The notes under the pieces: generated by a model
What the model was told of the DNA's origin: nothing
The model's input: only the letters and a program-made list of their open reading frames with translations
Databases searched by the model: none
Assembly: GCA_022376925.1 (NCBI GenBank)
Contig: JAIOJX010000003.1
Coordinates: 41,215,874 to 41,279,873, forward strand
Direction: 5' to 3'
Source of the DNA: Tragulus kanchil
Taxonomy: Eukaryota > Chordata > Mammalia > Artiodactyla > Tragulidae
Length of the DNA: 64,000 nucleotides
Shown here: positions 1 through 10,705 of the stretch, piece by piece
Layout: each line of letters begins with the position of its first letter
Position numbering within the stretch: the first letter of the stretch is position 1
Position numbers and translations under genes: made by a program

Positions 1-1335
1 TAGACTACAGCTATAGACAGATTACGTCTTTAGTCTTTGTAAACACTTGGAAATTATGGATAACTGAGTGTTGATTTGTTTTTTAAACTCTCACGCTTCA
101 TTCTAATGTGAGTTTATTACTTTTAGATAATCAACTAAAGAGATGGAAATCAAACTTTTTTAAACCGAAACCTTTTGTTTTTATATTTACTTTTAAAGTA
201 AGAGATTCCAAAGTTACATCAGAAATAGAATGAATCAGCCCCTTATACTAGAGAGTGGCTCCTTATTTTTCCTAGTAATTAGTGACATGACTCCCAGTGT
301 AAATAAAGTGGTATTTCATGTGGCCGTGCTCCAAACTCATGACAAGTATTAATTTGCTGTTAATCTTTTGACATACTTCACCATGTAAGTGTGTAGCTTT
401 TTACTTTCTATATGTTCTACCTGTAATTGCATCACAAATTTATGTATGCCTTTTATGTTTCCCATCCATATATTCCTAATGAGTGTACCTAGTGAGTATA
501 GATAGTCATTTCTCATGCATTTTTGATGTGTGTTGACATAGATACTCAGCGATGATGTTGAAATATTAATCAGTTTCGCTAGAAGTTCCCAGACCTATTC
601 ATCACTCTTTCATTTATTAATATAGTCAGAGAGTACACATGATAGGAAACCATACTGTAATATACTTGAAATTAACTCAATTCACCAGGATGTAATCTCT
701 TCCATTTTTAGCCAAATGCTCTAGACACTGTCTCTTCTTATTACTCTTCATGAGTTATTGCCTTTGTACCATACTTTTCCTTCACTTTAGAGCACTCTCC
801 CATACTTGACTCTCACTGAATACATTTTTTACATGCATCAAATGAAAGTAGAAAATTAATGGGTACATTTTCATGGGGAACCTACTGCTCTAGAGAAGAA
901 TCTGACATCGATAGAGAAAGATAGCTTGGAACAGAGTGAATCTTATCAGGGTGACATTTGACCACAATATGGCAACATTTGCTTTCACAATCACAAACTG
1001 AAGAGTTGCCACTAAGTTGAAATTTAGTACATGACGTGTTATTGCTTATCCTAAAAATTAAATCTCAAATGCTGTGCAGCTACTGTAGTAAAAATACCAG
1101 TAAATTTGGATACAGCTTCTGATTAATCTTCTGAAAAGTTACTTGTGTGGGAGGAAGAACTCCAAGCTAAAATAAAATTAATTCTGTCGAAGTGTGCTTT
1201 CACAGTTATCTGACATATCATTAGTGTTATTTTACCTCTACTGTGGAAAAGCAAATCTAGCATACAAAAAAACTGAAGCTTTGCCATAAGTTAAAATCTG
1301 TTACATATATTCTGAGCTAATGTGATCATTTTCTC
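1..1335. other. Anonymous AT-rich sequence
   Basis: No gene, RNA or repeat family recognised. The sequence is AT-rich, CpG-poor and full of stop codons in all frames, as expected for ruminant intergenic or intronic DNA. Confidence 0.6.
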
Positions 1336-1337
1336 AC

Positions 1338-1621
1338 CTTTTTTTTTTTTTTTTAAATTTTGGCCCTTTTATTGTTTATTTAATTATTTATTTTTATCCG
1401 TCTTTATTCTTTGGCATGTGTGGTCCTTCCACCGGAGTGGCCTCTCTCACTGCAGAGCGCCGGCTCTGGGCGCATGCGCTCCATATCAGTGGGTCGCAAT
1501 TGGCCGTACCAGTCCAGTCGCCCCACGGCGCGTGGAATCCTCCCAGGCCTGAGATAGAACCAGCGCCCCTTGCACTGCAAGGCGGAATCCCCACCTACTG
1601 GACTATCAGGGGAGCCCCCAA
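1338..1621 (-). mobile_element. CHR-type SINE, antisense
   Basis: On the + strand it begins with a T-run (the A-tail in antisense), runs through the CHR body (ctttattctttggc, gcagagcgccggctctgggcgc) and ends at the complement of the tRNA-like head (ctatcaggggagcccc). CHR elements are tRNA-derived SINEs of cetartiodactyls moved by LINE machinery. No clear target-site duplication could be read. The open frames here on both strands are SINE frames, not genes. Confidence 0.85.
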
Positions 1622-1635
1622 CTTGATTTTTAATA

Positions 1636-1705
1636 TGGGGCTTCCCTGGTGGCTCAGTTGGTAAGGAATCTGAGACCAGGGTTTGATCCCTGAGTTGGGA
1701 CTGAG
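1636..1705 (+). mobile_element. Bov-tA SINE head fragment
   Basis: Starts with the typical head gggcttccctggtggctcag and includes the internal promoter B-box-like gtttgatccctg. It stops after about 70 bp, so only the tRNA-like part remains. Confidence 0.8.
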
Positions 1706-3573
1706 CCGAATAATATTCCCAAGTACAATTTTGGATCTTTTTTTGACAATTCGAATAATATTCTGTTTACCTTCTTATCCTCATATCCTTTTCAATTACT
1801 GATGAATGTTGCTTTTGGTTGCAAGTAACAACACATGTTACAAGAGAACTTAAACATGGAACTATTTGTCTAGTATAACACAAGGTCTGGAGGAAGCAGG
1901 AGTGTCCTAACATGGATCCTAAGGTTTCTTCTTTCTTCCTGTTTTCTTTTTCTTCAGTTGTGACTTTCCAATTGTTGTATAAAGTCGACTGCATCTCCAG
2001 GTACCCTGTTCTTAGAGTTATCAGAAATGAGGGGATAAAAACAAAAGGAATAATCTAACCAGAAGAACACACCAACTGTGTCTCTTTTAAAACAGTTTTC
2101 CCAGCCCCCTCACATGACTGCTGATTAATTTCATCAGCCAAAACTGAAAAACTGATTTACATGTTCCCAATTATTGAAGTATGGTTAAGAAAAAGAAAAA
2201 CAGGGACAGGACTGATTCAGTTAACCAGTAACTTCTGCCACCAAATTTTAATTTAATGCCTTAGATAAATATGGCACCACCCAGATGCAATATTAAGTTT
2301 TTTTTTTTTCCTAATCAGTCACATATTGCTGGTATAATACTGTGTACACAGTCATTACAAGCTCAGTGGCATACCATCATAAAACATATATTTCTCTTTT
2401 AAGTGTCAGCTGATCATCTGGAGCAGGTCTTCTGGTTGTTGGAACAGCACTGATCCCTCTACTAAACCCAGAGGAAACCAAGACTTGAATATCAGAGCAG
2501 TCACTAGAGTACAAGAGAGCAAGCTCTGCTGTACAAATAAAATGGAAGCCTTTGCTCACATCACTCAATGGCAAGAATCCCATTGGCCAAAGCAAATCAC
2601 ATGACCAAGCCCCATGCCAGTGGGGTGGGGCAATCCATTCCTACCATGGAGATGTGAAGTTTTAGGAGCGTCATGCCTGCTGTACTAATATTTGGGCAGG
2701 GGCGGAAGTGGGGAGTGTCTGTTTACAGAAGCGATTGAAATTGCTTATTTTTGGAATCTTATTTTCTAAGTTTTAGCAAATTTTAGTCATGTTCTTATGA
2801 AGCTTCTAGGTGGTACTGGGAATCTTCTCTCTAGATGTTCTTAATGAGGTATGTTCTAGAATCAGTAAGAGCAGGTACCTTTATTGAGTCTTGATATCAT
2901 CATTTCCTGATTTCATCATGTAAACTTATCTCCATGGCTTATACTCTCAGAGGTATATTTTATTTTGTCAAGTATAATAGAGCAGAGTTGGGAAAATGTA
3001 GCTCTTAGCAAGAGGCTGATTCTAACTGAATAACCAAAATCTGTGAAATGTACTCTGTTCAATCTCTAAATGCAATTTAATGTTGATTAACCTCTTATGG
3101 TCCAGAAAATGAAAAAAAAAAAAAATTAAATCAGATAATGGGCTTTTCCTCTGATTTCTGGAATTAGATAGCTAGGAACTCTTTAGTGACAAAATACAAA
3201 ACATAAAATTGAAGCCATCCTACAGGTAATAAAAATAAAATCTCTGAGCTGGAATTGCATGTCCTTTCAGCAAAAAGTGTTTTCATCTTCGTTTCTACAT
3301 TCACTTTCCATTTTGTTCTGTAAATGTAATCACTATTGCAAGTGAGAGAAAGTGTGGAATTTATTCTTATAGTTTTCATTTTCTAATGCAGACATAAAAC
3401 TTATTTAAATGTTTTGTACATTTAGAGAAACTTTATCTGGTATATGATAGCAACGTTCAGTCAAGGAAATCGATTAGAAAAAAGTAAATCACTTCTTAAA
3501 ATCAAGAGATGAGGGTATCTTCTTGTCAGCTTGTATTAGGTTGATTACATTGTGGGGTTAAGAATTTTTCATG
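1706..3573. other. Anonymous sequence, possibly with an old repeat
   Basis: No gene recognised. The part around 2315-2440 (cacatattgctg, ctcagtggc, aaaacatatatttctc) resembles a common old mammalian interspersed repeat, but I cannot name the family. Short homopolymer runs lie at about 2300 (T) and 3112-3125 (A). Confidence 0.45.
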
Positions 3574-3584
3574 GTAACTTTTTT

Positions 3585-3898
3585 TTTTTTTAAGATTTAT
3601 TTATTTATTTTGGAGGGGGTTCGGGTGGGGAGGGAGGGGAGCAGGCGAGCTACTTCTATTAGTCTTTCATTTGTCTATTTTCATCCATCTTTGTTCTCTG
3701 GACCCTGTGGGCCTCTCATCGCGGTGGCCTCTGTTGTCGCAGAGCACCAGCTCTGGGCACATGCGCTCCAGAGCTCCGGCTTGGTAGTTGGACACATGGA
3801 TCCAGCCACTCTGCGGCACGTGGGATCCTCCCAGGCCGGGGATCAAACCGGTGCCCTGCGAGGCGGTGTCCTTATCCACTGGACCACCAGGGAAGTCC
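3585..3898 (-). mobile_element. CHR-type SINE, antisense, with target-site duplication
   Basis: Starts with a T-run and ttatttattt tail, continues through gcagagcaccagctctgggc and ends at accaccagggaagtcc. Direct repeats gtaactttttt at 3574-3584 and 3904-3914 flank it and read as the target-site duplication, so this is a complete insertion. The 115-aa open frame on the + strand is an antisense SINE frame. Confidence 0.9.
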
Positions 3899-3914
3899 TC
3901 ACAGTAACTTTTTT

Positions 3915-4822
3915 ATGAGGCTTAATATTTAAGTAAACATAGTAGATCAGTAAATTTTTATGATGGGAGACTATCCATCAAATTATGAATTGTCAAGAAA
4001 ACAAACAAAATAGTTGTTGAATTAGAAGCATGTGATCTCTTTACATACTAAAATCAATGTGGTTTCTTGTAAATATATTTATAACTTTCAGATGTTGCTC
4101 CTACATTTGTACCTCAGCTTTCACATTGACAGCTACTTTGAAAACCAATACACAGTTTCATAAATCTTGCCATGTACATTCTTAAAACATCAAGATTATC
4201 CTAGTGATTTAAAAGGATTGCATGATAAATTATTAGTCATGAAAATGAGTAACAAGTTGGTCACATGCCCAAAAAAATCAGGAAGCCTATATCGGAAGTT
4301 ATTGAAGTAGTTCAGACACGTGTACCTCTGGGCCTGGGCCAGAGCTCCAGTTGTAGCTTTTGAACCACTAAAAATACCCCTAAGTGTTGTATTAAAAATG
4401 TCCTGCTTTATAAGTCTCAATTTTTATCATGTATCTCACCATGTTCCTTAATATAACAGTAGGTAAATGATCTCATGTTACAGATGACACAAGACTCAGG
4501 AAAATTAAGTACAGGCATCATACAATAAGGAGTGATGCTAATAATGTCCAATCATAATTTTACAGTACACGTTAAAGGTGCTCCTTCCTGCATTCTGTCT
4601 TGAAGGGAAAAGATTTGTAATTTATGTTTTAAAGAGATAATTAATAGTTTTATTGATAACTAGACTCTACAGGATAAGATGAAGGCAAGAGAAGTGGCCA
4701 GTTTGTTGTGATCCACACGGTCAAAGGATTTAGCATAGTCAGTGAAGCAGATATTTTCTAGAATTCCCTTGCTTTCTCTATTATCCAACAGGTGTTAGCA
4801 ATTTGATCTCTGGTCCCTCTGG
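3915..4822. other. Anonymous sequence
   Basis: No gene or recognised repeat seen. AT-rich, low CpG. Confidence 0.5.
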
Positions 4823-5040
4823 TTCTGCTGCTGCTGCTTAGTCACTTCAGTCATGTTTGACTCTATATGACCCCATGGACGGTAGCCTATCAGGCTCCTC
4901 TGTCCATGGTATTCTCCAGGAAAGAATACTGGAGTGGGTTGCCATGCTCTCCTCCAGGGGATCTTCCCCATCCAGAGATCAAAACTGTGTCTCCTTCACT
5001 GCAGGCAGATTCTTCACCACTGAGCTACCAGGAAAGCCCA
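4823..5040 (-). mobile_element. Bov-tA SINE, antisense
   Basis: Contains the BovB-derived 3' part (gctgctgctgctgcttagtc, tgaccccatgga) followed by the antisense tRNA-like head ending gctaccaggaaagccc. Near full length at about 215 bp. The 83- and 121-aa frames here are SINE frames. Confidence 0.9.
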
Positions 5041-5045
5041 TATGT

Positions 5046-5129
5046 ATTTGTGGCCCCAGGGACTGTATGTCCATTCATGGGATTTTCCGGGCAAAACTAC
5101 TGGAATAAGTTGCCATTTCCTTCTCCAGC
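5046..5129 (-). mobile_element. Bov-tA SINE fragment, antisense
   Basis: Abuts the preceding SINE. Pieces such as catgggattttccgggca, actggaataagttgcc and ccttctccag match the middle of Bov-tA. Either a second, truncated insertion or a remnant of the site the first one entered. Confidence 0.6.
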
Positions 5130-5544
5130 TTTTCTAAATCTGGAAGTTCTCAGTTCATGTCCTGTTGAAGCCTTAGCTAGAAAGATTTTGAGCATTAACT
5201 TGCTAGTGTGTGAAATGAGTACAGTTGTGTGATAGTTTGAATATTCTTTGACATTGTCTTTCTTAGGGACTCAAACTAAAACTGACCTTTCCCAATCCTG
5301 TGGCCACTACTGTTTTTCAAATTGCTGTTATATTGAGTGCAGCAGTTTAACAGCGTCATCTTGTACGATTTGAAATAGCTCAGTTATTCATCAGGAATTT
5401 CACCTGCACTAGCTTTGATAAATTGGTGGAACTTAGAAATAGAACTATCAGGTTGGAATTTTGAGATCTAGAACTGGAATTCATTAGGAAGACTGGACAT
5501 ATAGAAGGCTCCCCTTGGCATAAGAATGATTATTGGGGTTTATT
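5130..5544. other. Anonymous sequence
   Basis: No gene or clear repeat recognised. Confidence 0.45.
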
Positions 5545-5609
5545 TTTTCTCTTGCAGTATTACTTGCATACAATAAAACATACATATTTTAAAAGTATAG
5601 TTCAAAGGA

Positions 5610-5816
5610 TATGGACTTCCTTGATGGCTCGGGTGGTAAAGAATCTGCCTGCAATGCAAGAGATCTGGATTTGATTCCTGGATTGGGAAGATCCCCTGGA
5701 GAAGGGAATGGTTGCCCACTCCTGTATTCTTGTCTGGAAAATTTCATGGATAGGGGACCATGGCGGCTACAGTCCGTGGCATCACAAAGACATGACAAAG
5801 CAACTAACACTTTCAC
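5610..5816 (+). mobile_element. Bov-tA SINE with target-site duplication
   Basis: Sense Bov-tA from ggacttccttgatggctcgg to gacaaagcaactaacac. Direct repeats ttcaaagga at 5601-5609 and 5817-5825 are the target-site duplication. It lies inside the L1M remnant. Confidence 0.92.
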
Positions 5817-5832
5817 TTCAAAGGACTTAACA

Positions 5833-6148
5833 ATTGGTATCCGTGGAAATTGGTTCTAGGAACCATTGCAGATACCGAAGTCCAAGGATGGTCAAATCCC
5901 TAATAAAAATGGCTTAGTATTTGCATATAACCTACACAACATATCCCTCCTTATACTGTCTTTAAATCATCTATAGATCATTTGTATCACTAATATAATG
6001 TAAATGTTATGTAAATAGTTACCAAGTCCTAGCAAATTCAAGTTTTGCTTTTTGGAACTTTGTGGATTTTTTTTTTAGTATTTAAAATCCACAGTTGATT
6101 GAATCCATAAATGCAGAACCTTCGGATGGCGTACACCTGGGTTGGGGA
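5833..6148. mobile_element. MER2-like DNA transposon remnant
   Basis: Left end reads tatccgtggaaattggttct and the right end carries the complementary ccacagttgattgaatccat, i.e. diverged terminal inverted arms. The interior (agtatttgcatataacctac, gtaaatgttatgtaaatag) matches the MER2 type. MER2 is a pogo/Tigger-related, non-autonomous cut-and-paste element. Orientation is not informative. Confidence 0.75.
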
Positions 6149-6608
6149 CAGCTGTATTCACATACCTATAAGCCAAACCAAGATACACAGAATACTTCCT
6201 TCATCTAAAATGTTACCTCACCCTTTGCACCTGCAGTAAATTCACTGCCTCCTCTGAAACCCAGCCAACTACTTTCTGATATTTGTTACCAGCTCTAGAC
6301 TGTCATTTATGAGATTGTATACTATGTATTCTTTAGTTTCAGTCTTTTTTCACTCAGCATGATGTTTTTGACATTCTTGAATGTCGTTACATTGCTAAGT
6401 AATATTCTGTTGCCTGGATTCAATATAATTTGTTTATCCTTTCACTTTTTGATGAATATTTGAGTTGTTTTCCAGTTTGGATTTATTAGGGCCATTTGAA
6501 CATTCTGTCCAGCTCTCCTCTGGGCATATGTTCTCATTTCTCTTAGGCAGCTACCTAGGAGAGGAGTCTCTGGGTCAAGGGAAGATACATGTCTATAAGA
6601 AGCTACCA

Positions 6609-6822
6609 GCGTGTATGTCAGCGGTTCAGTGGTGTTCCACTCTTTTGTGACCCCATGAACTGTAGCCTGCCAGGCTCCTCTGTCCATGGAATTCTCCAAG
6701 CAAGAATACTGGAGTGGGTTGCCATTTCCTCCTCCAGGGGATCTTCCCATTCAAGGGATCAACCTGGGTCTCTTGTACTGCAGTCAGATTCTTCACCACT
6801 TTACTACCAGGGACTGCCAAAA
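6609..6822 (-). mobile_element. Bov-tA SINE, antisense
   Basis: Contains tgaccccatgaactgtagcc, aagcaagaatactggagtgg and gtactgcagtcagattcttc, ending at actaccagggac. Inserted in the L1M remnant. The first tandem pair starts inside it, so a piece of it reappears at about 7861-7930. Confidence 0.9.
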
Positions 6823-6973
6823 AAACGGTGTCCAAAGTAGGTGTATCCTTTTACATGCCCACCAGCAGTATGGAGGAGTTCTGGTCGCTCTACATCTCCA
6901 ACTACCTAGTCATAGTCTTTTTCTTAAGGCCTTCTACTGAATACTTTGTCTTTAAAATCAGGTCTATTTTCCA

Positions 6974-7160
6974 TTCCCCTTGTAGCTCAGCTGGTAACGA
7001 ATCCACCTGCAATGCAGAAGACTGGGTTCAATTTCTGGGTCAGGAAGATCCCCGTGAGAAGGGATAGGCTACCCACTCTAGTGTTCTTGGCTGGAGAAAC
7101 CATGGCTCATCCATGGCTCGTCACAATGAGTTAGACACAACTGAGTGACTTTCAGTTCTT
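6974..7160 (+). mobile_element. Bov-tA SINE (pair 1 copy A)
   Basis: Diverged sense Bov-tA: ttgtagctcagctggtaacg, gaatccacctgcaatgcag, ending ttagacacaactgagtgac. Repeated at 8087-8273 in copy B. Confidence 0.85.
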
Positions 7161-8086
7161 CACAGTAAAGAACAAGATGCCAAGGACCCACTTTTGGAGG
7201 AAGACCCCCAGAGAGGAGACAAATAAAGGAAGAAAGTTAATTAGAGATTCAGAGGGGCTGAAAGAAGCATCAAGAAAGTATGAAGGAGTGATTTTCAGCA
7301 AGATCCTGTCCATCTGAGTTTTCAGGAAAGTGAAAAATGAGAGCTCTAATCAATTTAGCAGAAATGAACTAGAGACAGTACAGATCTCATTGCGTTACGA
7401 AAAGGACACATAAACCTAGAGTCAGCAGGTTAATAAGAAGGATTTCTGAGCACTCAACCAGTAGGAGACTAAGACTCTCGGAGGAAGCAAATTTAGATAC
7501 GTGATTATGAGAGAGATGAGAAAAATAAGAAATCAGCCAAATGAGTGAGGTTCATTTCTGTAGACTAGAGATTGAGCCAGAATGAAAAGAAAGCTTGAGA
7601 CAGTTTTTCAAATAATTGTGTTTGGATAAGAACTTTTAAATTACTACATGTTTTTGTCTGAATTTCTAAATGTATCTGATAATTATCTGGATAAGTCAGT
7701 GTATACAGCCAATGAATTTTTATCCATTCAAAATGTACTTATCAAAAGCCAAGTATATGCCAGAATCACTTGTATCTCCTTCACTCCATTTTCATTCTAC
7801 ATGTGGCTTTGTCTTCTTATCCACATGAACTTTGAAACTCTCCTTCCTTTGATTTTACTCTTCCCATTCAAGGAACCTGGGTCTTTTGTACTGCAGTCAG
7901 ATTCTTCACCACTTTACTACCAGGGACTGCCAAAAAAACGGTGTCCAAAGTAGGTGTATCCTTTTACATGCCCACCAGCAGTATGGAGGAGTTCTGGTCG
8001 CTCTACATCTCCAACTACCTAGTCATAGTCTTTTTCTTAAGGCCTTCTACTGAATACTTTGTCTTTAAAATCAGGTCTATTTTCCA

Positions 8087-8273
8087 TTCCCCTTGTAGCT
8101 CAGCTGGTAACGAATCCACCTGCAATGCAGAAGACTGGGTTCAATTTCTGGGTCAGGAAGATCCCCGTGAGAAGGGATAGGCTACCCACTCTAGTGTTCT
8201 TGGCTGGAGAAACCATGGCTCATCCATGGCTCGTCACAATGAGTTAGACACAACTGAGTGACTTTCAGTTCTT
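8087..8273 (+). mobile_element. Bov-tA SINE (pair 1 copy B)
   Basis: Second copy of the element at 6974-7160, carried by the tandem unit and not an independent insertion. Confidence 0.85.
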
Positions 8274-8966
8274 CACAGTGAAGAACAAGATGCCAAGGAC
8301 CCACTTTTGGAGGAAGACCCCCAGAGAGGAGACAAATAAAGGAAGAAAGTTAATTAGAGATTCAGAGGGGCTGAAAGAAGCATCAAGAAAGTATGAAGGA
8401 GTGATTTTCAGCAAGATCCTGTCCATCTGAGTTTTCAGGAAAGTGAAAAATGAGAGCTCTAATCAATTTAGCAGAAATGAACTAGAGACAGTACAGATCT
8501 CATTGCGTTACGAAAAGGACACATAAACCTAGAGTCAGCAGGTTAATAAGAAGGATTTCTGAGCACTCAACCAGTAGGAGACTAAGACTCTCGGAGGAAG
8601 CAAATTTAGATACGTGATTATGAGAGAGATGAGAAAAATAAGAAATCAGCCAAATGAGTGAGGTTCATTTCTGTAGACTAGAGATTGAGCCAGAATGAAA
8701 AGAAAGCTTGAGACAGTTTTTCAAATAATTGTGTTTGGATAAGAACTTTTAAATTACTACATGTTTTTGTCTGAATTTCTAAATGTATCTGATAATTATC
8801 TGGATAAGTCAGTGTATACAGCCAATGAATTTTTATCCATTCAAAATGTACTTATCAAAAGCCAAGTATATGCCAGAATCACTTGTATCTCCTTCACTCC
8901 ATTTTCATTCTACATGTGGCTTTGTCTTCTTATCCACATGAACTTTGAAACTCTCCTTCCTTTGAT

Positions 8967-10284
8967 CTCTTAACTTCAGACAAGAATACGTATTTGTAAG
9001 CTTTCAACCCAAAATGTAGGTTGGGTCTTGGCTCATTCCAGTGAGAAAAAGAGGGGTTTTTCTTTTAGTAATAGCTCTTCCATTTGCTAACTGTATCATG
9101 TAACTCTCTAACCTTCTTATTTCTTATCTCTTAAAGATAGGCACAGTGTCTTAAGAATTCTTCAAAATTCAGTGCTTGAATAGTGCTTAGGAACTCTACT
9201 TAGGTCTTTATATTGCAAACTAAAATCATAAAATCAAAACTGCAGATAAGTGTTAATGATTAACAGATTGCAGATCCACTAACAGATCATTTGAATGAGT
9301 GTTTATTGTTGTCTATTTTTCTGTATAAGGACACTCCAAACAACAGAAGGAAAGTACTTCCATCTTATGCTTCATCCCTTTAGCGCCATGAGTAAAAACA
9401 CGGTTCTCAGCTTCCTGAAAAGACAAGTAGAGAATGTCATCACTAACATGCCAATAACAGTTTCATTTTCTGTCCACCACAATATCTAGGCTATTTATAG
9501 TCAAAGAAAATTTCCAGTGAATCTAAGTTTTCCCATGCATTGGAATAATTTCTGTTATCTATCCTGGAAACTCACATTTCTTAAGCTTCAAATACATGCC
9601 AGAAATCACCAATCACTGTGGAAGGTCTGCATGGGTCAGGGAAACCCATCTCTATCACAGGGGAAAAGAAGACTTCAAGATTGTTTCACCTGTCATCCTG
9701 ATTTAAGAGGGAAAAAGTGTCAGTATTTCCTTTTTAGCAAATCTGATTTTTGTAAATCCCAGTTGTTCTTCATTTTGAAACCAGCTTAAAGAAATAGAGC
9801 AGCATAGTAACAACTTGACTCTTGATGAAAGGCAGAAAGTCCAAAGATGCAAATTATGCATTGCAGGGCACAGAGTTAAGTAAGCAGTCTAATAAGCTTG
9901 CTAGTCTTGTGGTTTTTCAATGTTATGAGCTAGTTAAAAAGAAAGTAAAGCCTACATGGGACAGGTTAATCTAAAGATTCCTACATGATCTGTGCCCTCT
10001 ACTTACAATATCCTTTAAAGAAAACTATGACAAATTGAAGATGTGCAAAGGTCAAAATGATGCATTGACAGCTTGTCAGAGTTAAAGCTTTTGAAATGGT
10101 TTCATCAAGAGAAGGAGAACTTGAGGATATTTTCAGAGTTACGTTTAAATACATTGAATAGTATCAGACGACAACCAGTGTTGGCCTGGGTTTCAACCAT
10201 GGTACGTATCATGAGGACTCCACATAAACACCTGTATAGTATCCTTACTAAAATATATTCCTAGGTGTGTGTATAACTATGTTC
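8967..10284. other. Anonymous sequence
   Basis: No exon or repeat recognised. A 90-aa frame at 9517-9789 and a 64-aa frame at 9295-9489 show no recognisable domain and no splice context, so neither is annotated. Confidence 0.5.
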
Positions 10285-10500
10285 TTATATTAGTCGCACA
10301 GTCATGTCTGAATCTTTGTGACATCGTGGTCTGTAGCCTACCAGGCTCCTCTATCCATGGGTTTCTCTGGGCAAGAGTACTGCAGTGGGTTGCCATTTCC
10401 TCCTCCAGGGATCTTCTTGACCCAGAGATCGAACCTGCGTCTCCTATGTCTCCTGCATTGGCAGGCGGGTTCTTTACCTCTAGTACCACATGGGAGACTC
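10285..10500 (-). mobile_element. Bov-tA SINE, antisense
   Basis: Contains cacagtcatgtctgaatctt, gtagcctaccaggctcctct, gcagtgggttgccatttcct and an antisense head near taccacatgggagac. Near full length. Confidence 0.9.
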
Positions 10501-10705
10501 AGCTATGTACTTGCAGATTTTTAAAAGGCTATTCTAACATATTGCAAAGAATCACACTTTTAAACATGATTTGAGAAGCTGGTTCAACTCCACAAATGTT
10601 AGGTGGTGAATTTAGAACGTAGCACCTAGCCTCTGTGGACTTCTCGTTTTTTTCTAATCAGGAAAACAGGAGGTTTGGACTAAATTATCTTTCAATTCCT
10701 GTTCA

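Larger units (their letters stand above)
5545..6945 (-). mobile_element. Old L1M-type LINE remnant, antisense, interrupted
   Basis: Discontinuous pieces match antisense old L1 3' sequence: 5545-5609, about 6150-6605 (ttttttcactcagcatgatg, ggcatatgttctcatttctc, acctaggag) and 6823-6945 (gtgtatccttttacatgccc, accagcag). Between them sit a Bov-tA (5610-5816), MER2 (about 5833-6148) and a second Bov-tA (6609-6822). The pieces are collinear with the L1 3' region, so this is one ancient element carrying younger insertions. It is heavily decayed and has no coding capacity. Confidence 0.65.
6744..8966. repeat. Tandem pair 1 (unit ~1113 bp)
   Basis: Copy A 6744-7853, copy B 7861-8966, offset 1113. 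The copies are nearly identical; differences seen are a 4-bp gap at the left end and A at 7167 versus G at 8280. Copy A ends at ccttcctttgat, and after a few linking bases copy B starts mid-SINE. Best read as an unmerged overlap between assembled pieces (inference). Confidence 0.97.

Noticed and set aside
1394..1664. Three overlapping small frames of 66-82 aa
   Set aside because: All lie within the CHR SINE at 1338-1621 on opposite strands.
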